The notes beneath the pieces are model-generated. The model saw only the letters and a list, made by a program, of their open reading frames with translations. It was not told the origin of the DNA and did no database searches. Below are positions 58,268 through 64,000 of a stretch of DNA of 64,000 nucleotides, piece by piece. This DNA is from Desulfarculaceae bacterium (GTDB lineage: Bacteria > Desulfobacterota > Desulfarculia > Desulfarculales > Desulfarculaceae). The stretch's first letter is position 1. Each line of letters opens with the position of its first letter. Where the stretch lies: NCBI GenBank assembly GCA_021737145.1, contig JAIPEN010000005.1:124001-188000 (forward strand), given 5' to 3'. The position numbers were made by a program, and so were the translations under genes.

Positions 58268-59268
58268 CGTTCCACCTTCACCCAACGCTCGAACTGGTTG
58301 TACTTGCGCGACAGGTAGTGGAAGATGCCCTCGGGCAGGCCCACCGTGCACACCACCAAAATCACCGCGTAGATGACCACCCGCAAACCGCCCAGCCCCC
58401 GGAGGAGCTCGGACAGGGGCACCAGGATGAAGCTGCCCAGCATGGGTCCGGCCAGGGTGCCCGCTCCGCCAACGGCCACCGAGGCGATGGGGATGATGGA
58501 GTAATCCAGGGCGAACACCGGCATGCCCACGAACTGATAGGCGTGGGTCATGAAGGCCCCGGCGAATGCCCCCACCGCCGAGGACAAGAACAGGGCCTGG
58601 GCCTTGTAGTAGTAGATGTTCATGCCCGCGCTCATCACCGCCCGGTCATTGTCGTTGATGCCCTTCAAGAGCAGGCCGTAGTCGGTGCTCATCATGCGCC
58701 GGAAGCTGAACAGGACCACCCACACCATCACCGCGGCCACCAGGAACTCGGTGTGCACGTTGCCCAGGGTGTTGAGGCCCGAGATGCCCTCGGTGCCCCC
58801 GAAGATCTTGGTGGCTTCGATGACCCGCTCGATCATCAGGGGCAGGATCATGGTTACCATGGCGAAGTAGATGCCCCGGAGCCGCAGCACCGGCAAGAGC
58901 ACCAGGGTGCAGACCACCCCGCCGCCCAGGGTGGCGATGGGTATGGTCAGCCAGGGGGATATCCCGAAATAGTGGTTCAGGGTGCCGGCGATATAGGCCC
59001 CCACCCCGAAGAACAGGGCCTGGCCCAAAGAGACCATGCCCGCCGAGGCCAGGATGTCCCAGCTTATGGCCAGCAGGGCAAACATGCAGGTGGTCACCAG
59101 CACCCGCTCCCAGTAGATGCTGGCCACCGCGCCCAGCAGGAACAACAGCACCACCGGCACCACCCGGGGGAAAGCCAGATAGGCCATCTCCCGCCAAGAG
59201 GTGAGCGCGAATACGTCGTCGGAGCGTACCTTGATTCCCCGGTCGATTCTCTCCTTGCGCTGTGCCAT
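58264..59268 (-). CDS. livM: Liv-type ABC transporter permease LivM (operon 2)
   Basis: 334 residues, about 8-10 membrane helices after a charged N-terminal extension (about 1-28). Landmarks: ILASAGMVSLGQALFFGVGAY, the coupling loop LKGINDNDRAVMSAGMNI and VAVGGAGTLAGPMLGS. The ATG overlaps the livH stop by one base (TGATG). Confidence 0.94.
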   Translation of the reverse strand: MAQRKERIDRGIKVRSDDVFALTSWREMAYLAFPRVVPVVLLFLLGAVASIYWERVLVTTCMFALLAISWDILASAGMVSLGQALFFGVGAYIAGTLNHYFGISPWLTIPIATLGGGVVCTLVLLPVLRLRGIYFAMVTMILPLMIERVIEATKIFGGTEGISGLNTLGNVHTEFLVAAVMVWVVLFSFRRMMSTDYGLLLKGINDNDRAVMSAGMNIYYYKAQALFLSSAVGAFAGAFMTHAYQFVGMPVFALDYSIIPIASVAVGGAGTLAGPMLGSFILVPLSELLRGLGGLRVVIYAVILVVCTVGLPEGIFHYLSRKYNQFERWVKVER

Positions 59269-60140
59269 CAGATGCGCTCCTCAAGTTGCTTTTGGTGGCC
59301 GAAGAGCCCCGAGGGCTTTATCACCAAAATCGCCAGGATGGCCACCAGGCTCACCAGCATCATCCAGGAGGTCTCCAAATAAGTCGCGGTCAGGATTTGG
59401 GCGAAGCCGATCAAAAAGCTGGCCACGATGATGCCCACCGTGGAGCCCAGGCCGCCCACGATGCACACCGCCAGGGCGTTGACCAGCACGTTGTAGCCCT
59501 CGTTGACCGCGATGGTGCCCAGGGGCAGGATGACCAGCGCGGCCAGGGCGGCGTAGCCCGCGCCGAAGGCCACCGACCAGGCGGCGACCTTGTCGGCGTT
59601 GATGCCCAGGGTCAGCGCGGTGCGCTCGTCCTGGGCGATGCCCCGGAAAGCCAGGCCGGTCTTGGTGTAGTGGGTGAAGAACCATAGGAAGGCGGCCAGG
59701 AGGATGCCCGCGCCCACGATGCACAGGCGCTGGGCATCCACGTAGGTGTCGCCGATCATCACCGAGGCGTCGATCAGGGGAGGCAGGGTGTACTCAAAGC
59801 CGATGAAGCCCAGGTAGCGGAACAGCTCCAGGATGGCCAGGCCCATGCCGAAGGTGGCGATGACCTCGCTGACCACCAGGCCCCGCACCCGGAGCAGGAT
59901 GAACCAGTAGATCATGGCCGCCACCCCGGCGGTTATGGCCACTGCCCCGGGCGCGGCCAGCCAATAAGGCAGGCCCAGCGAGTGCAGGCCCAGCCAGCTC
60001 AGATAGCCGGCCATGACATATAGCGCGCCGTAGGCGAAGTTGGCCACTCCGCTGATGCCGAAGGTGACCGAGAAGCCCAGGGCCACCAGCATCAGCACGA
60101 CGCTGTTGATAAAGCCGTAGATAAGGGTGCCTTGCAGCAT
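59268..60140 (-). CDS. livH: Liv-type ABC transporter permease LivH (operon 2)
   Basis: 290 residues, strongly hydrophobic. VALGFSVTFGISGVANFAYGALYVMAGY is the LivH N-terminal signature, FRGIAQDERTALTLGI the coupling loop, and GGLGSTVGIIVASFLIG the C-terminal block. ATG at 60140 has GAAGG 5 nt upstream; the frame extends to 60194 without an SD. It forms the channel with LivM. Confidence 0.94.
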   Translation of the reverse strand: MLQGTLIYGFINSVVLMLVALGFSVTFGISGVANFAYGALYVMAGYLSWLGLHSLGLPYWLAAPGAVAITAGVAAMIYWFILLRVRGLVVSEVIATFGMGLAILELFRYLGFIGFEYTLPPLIDASVMIGDTYVDAQRLCIVGAGILLAAFLWFFTHYTKTGLAFRGIAQDERTALTLGINADKVAAWSVAFGAGYAALAALVILPLGTIAVNEGYNVLVNALAVCIVGGLGSTVGIIVASFLIGFAQILTATYLETSWMMLVSLVAILAILVIKPSGLFGHQKQLEERI

Positions 60141-60202
60141 GTGACCTTCGCACCTCGCCGGCGGGCAGCCGAGCCGCGCCCAAATTGGATTCACGGGAGG
60201 GG

Positions 60203-60241
60203 CCGGGGAGGGGTCCCAGGGTTGGTGGTCCCCCTCCCCGG
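60203..60241 (-). promoter_or_regulatory. Intra-operon stem-loop between livK and livH (operon 2)
   Basis: CCGGGGAGGGG (60203-60213) and CCCCTCCCCGG (60231-60241) form an 11-bp perfect stem with a 17-nt loop and no U-tract, directly after the livK stop. It parallels the hairpin at 8870-8890 in operon 1. Confidence 0.55.
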
Positions 60242-60263
60242 CGTTAGGAGCTTGTTCAGGCGC

Positions 60264-61532
60264 CTACTTGGCCGCCTTCATCCCGGTGGGGAGCTTGATC
60301 TTGCCCTCGGCGATGGCCGGGGGATAGACGATGACCCGCTTGCCGTCGTCGCTCCACTGGAAGAAGCAGCCCAGGGCCGCCTTTTTGGGGTCCTTGCCGT
60401 AGATCACCTGGTTGCCCTTGGTGAACTTGACGTGGCCCATCACGCTGGGCGCGTCGGTGGCCCTGAGAGCGGCCACGATGGCGTCCGGGTCCAGGCTGCC
60501 GGCCTTCTCGATGGCCGCCTTGAGCAGGTACACCGAGGCGTAGGCCGGGGCCGGGCCGTGACCAGCCTCCAGGGGCTTGCCGTACTTGGCCACGTAGGCG
60601 TCGTAGAACTTCTTGGAAGGGGGATACTTGGCGCTGGGGATGCTGCCCAGCTCGAAGACCGCGTTGACCACGCCGCCGATCTTGGCGTCAAAGGTCTTCC
60701 AGGCGGTGGGGCCGGTCAGGGGGCTGATGAACCCGGCCATGACCGCCGGGACCTTCATGGCCTTCCACTGCTTGATCAGGATGCCGCTCTGGGGCATGTC
60801 GAACACCGGCATGATCACCTGGGCGCCCTTCATCTTGGCCTTCATCAGGGCGGGGGCGAAGTCGCTGGCGCCGGTGGGGAAGGTCTCGTGACCCACCACG
60901 TCCCACTTGAGCTTGCCCTTGAAGATCTTGGTCATGATGCCCGCGGTGGCCCGGGCCCAGGCAACGTCCTGGTTCATGATAAAGACCTTGTTGAAGCCGA
61001 ACTCCTTGCCCATGAAGCCCATCACGCCGGCGATGTAGCCCACGAAGTACTTGGCATCCAGGCTCACCCGGAACACGTACTTATACTTGGGGTTCTTGGC
61101 CACTCTGGCCTCGGTCTTGGGGCTCATGGCGATGGTGCCCAGCAGGGGAACCTTGTGCTTGGCCAGCATGTCCATGCCGGCCAGGAGAGCCTCGGAGCGG
61201 AAGGGGCCCACCACCAGGGCGTTGGGCTTCTTCTCCAGGATCAGCTTCTCCATGCCCAGCAGGGCCTCGGGCACCGGCACGCCGGGGGCCGCGTCGCGGA
61301 TGTCGATGGACTCCACCACGAAGGGCAGCATCTTGCCGCCCACTTTGACGCCGCCGGCCTTGTTGATTTCGCCCACGGCCAGGTTGACCGCGTTGTGGGC
61401 CTCCTTGCCCTCCAGGAAGTTAAGGGATGTGGTCACCCCGATTACGATCTTGTCCGCGGCCAGGGCGGCCGGGGCCAAGAGCAGCCCGGAGATCAGCATG
61501 GTAATGGCCAGAATGCAGGTCAATTTCCTCAT
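60264..61532 (-). CDS. livK: Periplasmic substrate-binding protein, LivK-like (operon 2)
   Basis: 422 residues. Signal peptide MRKLTCILAITMLISGLLL then APAALAA, followed by a type I binding fold: KIVIGVTTSLNFLEGKEAHNAVNLAVGEINKAGGV, NALVVGPFRSEALLAGMD and VFIMNQDVAWARATAG. It delivers its ligand to LivHM. ATG at 61532 has GGGGAGG 7 nt upstream. It is the first gene of operon 2 and lies about 110 bp downstream of a candidate sigma-54 promoter. The protein encoded at 61878-63149 is a clear paralogue. Confidence 0.93.
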   Translation of the reverse strand: MRKLTCILAITMLISGLLLAPAALAADKIVIGVTTSLNFLEGKEAHNAVNLAVGEINKAGGVKVGGKMLPFVVESIDIRDAAPGVPVPEALLGMEKLILEKKPNALVVGPFRSEALLAGMDMLAKHKVPLLGTIAMSPKTEARVAKNPKYKYVFRVSLDAKYFVGYIAGVMGFMGKEFGFNKVFIMNQDVAWARATAGIMTKIFKGKLKWDVVGHETFPTGASDFAPALMKAKMKGAQVIMPVFDMPQSGILIKQWKAMKVPAVMAGFISPLTGPTAWKTFDAKIGGVVNAVFELGSIPSAKYPPSKKFYDAYVAKYGKPLEAGHGPAPAYASVYLLKAAIEKAGSLDPDAIVAALRATDAPSVMGHVKFTKGNQVIYGKDPKKAALGCFFQWSDDGKRVIVYPPAIAEGKIKLPTGMKAAK

Positions 61533-61652
61533 CAAAAGTCCTCCCCTTTGAGTGTGTGGGTTCAATAACCCGAGACCTGTTGTCCTCCTCCTCTGGACAC
61601 CCCTTACCATGCTGTGGATGCAAAAATGCCGGGGGCGCTGACCCGGAATAGT

Positions 61653-61667
61653 GCAAGTAGCGCTCCA
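61653..61667 (-). promoter_or_regulatory. Candidate sigma-54 (-24/-12) promoter of liv operon 2
   Basis: On the minus strand the sequence reads TGGAGCG-CTAC-TTGCA, against the consensus TGGCACG-N4-TTGCA. The GG and GC dinucleotides are 10 nt apart as required. Transcription would start near 61641 and give an untranslated leader of about 110 nt before livK. A sigma-54 activator is encoded just upstream. Confidence 0.6.
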
Positions 61668-61735
61668 TTCCGAAGCATTACGGACAACATATTGTATTTA
61701 TTAGTTATTTATTAATTCGGCCCAGCCGAACGATT

Positions 61736-61872
61736 GTAACCTAATGTAACACCGGCGATCGGGCCAAATCCTAGGATGCAATCGGTGTAGCTACTTTGTG
61801 GCTAATTAGGGCTCTTTCCGGCGTGTGTGCAGGTTGGTAACGTGAAAACAGGGCCCTGGGTATATAAGTAAC
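61736..61872. promoter_or_regulatory. Four GTAAC repeats, possible activator sites
   Basis: GTAAC occurs at 61736, 61746, 61837 and 61868 on the plus strand; the first two are exactly 10 bp apart, one helical turn. They lie about 70-200 bp upstream of the candidate sigma-54 promoter, the usual place for enhancer-binding proteins. Short motifs recur by chance, so this is tentative. The rest of the 345-bp gap is AT-rich and non-coding. Confidence 0.3.
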
Positions 61873-61877
61873 ACATT

Positions 61878-63149
61878 TCAGGGCCGGGGCACGAAGACGG
61901 GCAGTTCCACGTCGCCCTCGGCAATGGCCGGGGGGAACACGATGCGCCGCCTGCCCTGGGAGGTCCATTGGATCACCGCGGCCAGGGCCTCGCGCCGGGG
62001 ATCGTCGCCAAAAAAGGCCTGATGCCCCCGGGTGAAAGTGATGCGCCCCATGCAGCCCTGGCGGTCGGTGGCCTCCAGGGCCTTGACCATGGCCTCGGGC
62101 TCCAGGCTGCCGGCCCGCTCGATGGCCTGGGCCAACACATACACCGCCTCGTAGGAAGGGGCCGGGCCGTGGCCCGACTCCACCGGGCGGCCGTAGCGCT
62201 TTTCATAGGCGCGGTAAAAACGGGCGGCCGGTTGGTAGCGGTGGCTGGGCAGGTTGCCCAGCTCGAAGATCATGTTGAGGCTGCCCGCGATCTGCCCGGA
62301 GAAGGCCTGCCAGGCGGCGGGGCCCACCATGGGCGAGATGAAACCGCAGAGAAGGGCCGGCACCTTGAGACGCCGCCACTGCTTGGCCAGCTGCCCGCTC
62401 TGGGGCGAATCGAAGATGCACAGCAGGGCCTGGGCTCCCCGGGTGCGGGCCTCCTCCAGGGCCTGGCTGAAATCAGAGGCCGTGCTGGGGAAGGTGCGCT
62501 GGCCCAGCACCTCCCAGCCCGCCCGCCGAAAGTAAAGCCGCAGCATCATGGAGGCGGTGGTGCGGGCCCAGGCCACGTCCTGGTTGAGGATGTATACCCG
62601 CTGGAACCCGAAGCGCTGTTTGAGAAAGGCCATGTTGCTGATGAGGTAGTCGGTGAGATAGCGGGTGTTGAGCCCCACCCGGAACACGAAGCGGCTGCGC
62701 GGCTCCCTCAGGACCATGGCCTCGGACACCGGGGTCATGGCGATGGTGCCCAACAGGGGCAGGCGCTTTTTGGCGATGAGCTCCATGCTCTCCAGGAGCA
62801 CCTCGGAGCGGAAAGGCCCCACCACCAGGGCGTGCAGGCGGTGGGCGTCCAAAAAGCGGCGAAAGGCCCCCACCGCCTGCTCCACCGCCACTCCGGGCGA
62901 GGCGCCCTTCAAATCCACGGACACCACCTTGAGCGGCAGACGGCGCCGCCCCACCAAGACCCCGCCCTTGGCGTTGATCTCGGCCACGGCCAGGTTCACG
63001 GCCATTAGGCTCTCGCGGCCCTCCAGCAGGGTCAGGGTGGTGGGCACCCCCAGCACCACCGCGCGGGGCGCGGCCCGGGCCGGCCCGGCCAACAGGGCGG
63101 CCAGGGCCAGCAGCAGTAGCAGCAGCCTAGCCGTCTTGGTCCAGGTCAT
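61878..63149 (-). CDS. LivK-like periplasmic binding protein encoded with a sigma-54 activator
   Basis: 423 residues. A signal peptide (LLLLLLALAALLAGPARAA) precedes a fold closely paralogous to the livK at 60264: VVLGVPTTLTLLEGRESLMAVNLAVAEINAKGGVL, ALVVGPFRSEVLLESME, VYILNQDVAWARTTAS and FPPAIAEGDVELP match it nearly block by block. Its start lies 23 nt inside the 3' end of the activator gene, so translation is coupled. Basic substitutions (RRR, ARTR) are more frequent than in the transporter protein. It may be a dedicated ligand sensor rather than a transport component; this is inference from gene order. Confidence 0.93.
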   Translation of the reverse strand: MTWTKTARLLLLLLALAALLAGPARAAPRAVVLGVPTTLTLLEGRESLMAVNLAVAEINAKGGVLVGRRRLPLKVVSVDLKGASPGVAVEQAVGAFRRFLDAHRLHALVVGPFRSEVLLESMELIAKKRLPLLGTIAMTPVSEAMVLREPRSRFVFRVGLNTRYLTDYLISNMAFLKQRFGFQRVYILNQDVAWARTTASMMLRLYFRRAGWEVLGQRTFPSTASDFSQALEEARTRGAQALLCIFDSPQSGQLAKQWRRLKVPALLCGFISPMVGPAAWQAFSGQIAGSLNMIFELGNLPSHRYQPAARFYRAYEKRYGRPVESGHGPAPSYEAVYVLAQAIERAGSLEPEAMVKALEATDRQGCMGRITFTRGHQAFFGDDPRREALAAVIQWTSQGRRRIVFPPAIAEGDVELPVFVPRP

Positions 63150-64000
63150 AGCGCTCGATCTTTTCGTAGAGCCCCTTGCGCGAGATGCCCAGGCGCTTGG
63201 CCGCCTGGCTCTTGTTGCCCCCGCACTGCTCCAGGGTTTTGGCGATGAGTTCCCGCTCCACCTGCTTGATGGTCACCCCCGCCTCGGGCAGGCCGGTGAT
63301 CACCCCCGCCCCGGAGGCGGCCGGGGTCTGGCCGGTGAGCTCGGAGAAGTCCTCGGGTTGCAGGCGCTGGTTCTTGGTCAGAATCACCGCCCGGGCCATG
63401 ACGTTCTCCAGTTGACGCACGTTGCCCGGCCAGGGGTGCTCCAAGAGCACCTGCATGGCCGAGGGGTTCACCCCCACCACCTCCTTGGTGTAGCGACCGG
63501 TCATGCGCCGCCGGAAGTGCTCCGCCAGCAGGGGGATGTCCTCGGCGCGCTCGCGCAGGGGGGGCAGGTTCAGGGCGATGACCTCGATGCGGTAGAGCAG
63601 GTCCTCCAGAAACTTGCCGTCGCTGATGTGGCGGCCCAGGTCCAGGTTGGTGGCGGCCAGCAGGCGCACCTCCACCCGGCGCGGGGTGTTGCCCCCCACC
63701 GGCTCAAAGGTGCGCTCCTGCAGAAACCTCAGAAGCTTGGCCTGCAGGGCCAGGCTCATGTGCCCGATCTCGTCCAAAAACAGGCTGCCCCCGTGGGCCA
63801 GCTCCAGGCGGCCCTTTTTGTCGGTGTTGGCCCCGGTGAAGGCCCCCTTTACGTAGCCGAAGAGCTCGGCCTCCAAGAGGGTCTCGGTCAGGGCCGCGCA
63901 GTTGATGCACACCAGGGGGCCGACCGCGCGGGGGCTCTCGGCGTGCAGGGCCCGGGCCAGAAGCTCCTTGCCCGTGCCGGTCTCGCCATGGATGAGCACC
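63127..64000 (-). CDS. Sigma-54-dependent transcriptional activator, 5' end outside window
   Basis: The last 290 residues are visible: Walker A GETGTGKE, the sigma-54 contact loop GAFTGA intact in GYVKGAFTGAN, Walker B GGSLFLDEIG, arginine finger region FRRRMTGRYT, and a Fis-type helix-turn-helix NKSQAAKRLGISRKGLYEKIERY. The N-terminal sensory or receiver domain lies beyond the window. It is translationally coupled to a LivK-like protein and sits upstream of a candidate sigma-54 promoter for operon 2, its likely target. Confidence 0.95.
   Translation of the reverse strand, partial: VLIHGETGTGKELLARALHAESPRAVGPLVCINCAALTETLLEAELFGYVKGAFTGANTDKKGRLELAHGGSLFLDEIGHMSLALQAKLLRFLQERTFEPVGGNTPRRVEVRLLAATNLDLGRHISDGKFLEDLLYRIEVIALNLPPLRERAEDIPLLAEHFRRRMTGRYTKEVVGVNPSAMQVLLEHPWPGNVRQLENVMARAVILTKNQRLQPEDFSELTGQTPAASGAGVITGLPEAGVTIKQVERELIAKTLEQCGGNKSQAAKRLGISRKGLYEKIERYDLDQDG

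Noticed and set aside
1..64000. CRISPR arrays, tRNA or rRNA genes, insertion sequences or prophage genes
   Set aside because: No regularly spaced short repeats, no cloverleaf-like or rRNA sequence, and no transposase, integrase or phage structural protein were found by reading both strands.

Overview
The window is very GC-rich, densely coded chromosomal DNA with many overlapping start and stop codons and frequent TTG/GTG starts behind good Shine-Dalgarno sequences. The gene content (two complete Liv-type ABC importers, an sigma-54 activator, acyl-CoA ligase/dehydrogenase, acetate activation, an RsbU-type phosphatase, an SSS-histidine kinase fusion, 5-oxoprolinase) fits a metabolically versatile Desulfobacterota ('deltaproteobacterium'), possibly Desulfarculales-like; that placement is inference from gene content and composition. 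I saw no phage, IS, CRISPR array, tRNA or rRNA.

Region by region. 1-5.4 kb: the end of a degenerate acetyl-CoA-synthetase-like protein, a MaoC hydratase, an ApgM-like phosphoglycerate mutase with a divergent PP-loop-like partner, and a soluble PAS histidine kinase with a perfect dyad upstream. 5.4-11.1 kb: DUF1445 hydro-lyase plus livKHMGF operon 1 on the minus strand. 11.3-14.9 kb: 5-oxoprolinase genes pxpA and fused pxpBC, split by a repeat element, and an MBL-fold hydrolase. 15-17.9 kb: mgtE and a PIN-PhoH ATPase. 18.1-34.8 kb: an acetate island. The plus strand carries a CoA-transferase-like/GNAT fusion, a small membrane protein, a CrbS-like SSS-kinase, a CrbR-like regulator, DUF4212 and an SSS symporter. 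The minus strand carries two DUF294 signalling proteins, a DEDDh exonuclease and acs. 35-43 kb: CDF exporter, glgB, MFS exporter, trmO, a sugar transferase and an AsmA protein. 43.3-47.1 kb: a divergent CcsA/ResB pair and a TonB-dependent receptor. 47.2-53.9 kb: GAF protein, gap, STAS protein, RsbU-like phosphatase, TrxC, a MocA-HD fusion and a histidine phosphatase. 53.9-64 kb: a catabolic locus (acyl-CoA dehydrogenase, acyl-CoA ligase, livFGMHK operon 2) read from a candidate sigma-54 promoter, preceded by a second LivK paralogue translationally coupled to a sigma-54 activator.

Three observations stand out. (1) The CoA-transferase/GNAT fusion has Gln where the family has its catalytic Glu, and its C-terminus resembles the PatZ acetyltransferase; lying in the same island as Acs with an intact acetylation-site motif, it is a candidate unconventional Acs acetyltransferase with an acyl-CoA-sensing pseudo-enzyme domain. 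(2) A 118-bp palindromic intergenic repeat occurs in three copies of identical length, plus a diverged fourth and a remnant. (3) The sigma-54 activator is coupled to a periplasmic binding-protein paralogue of the transporter it probably controls.
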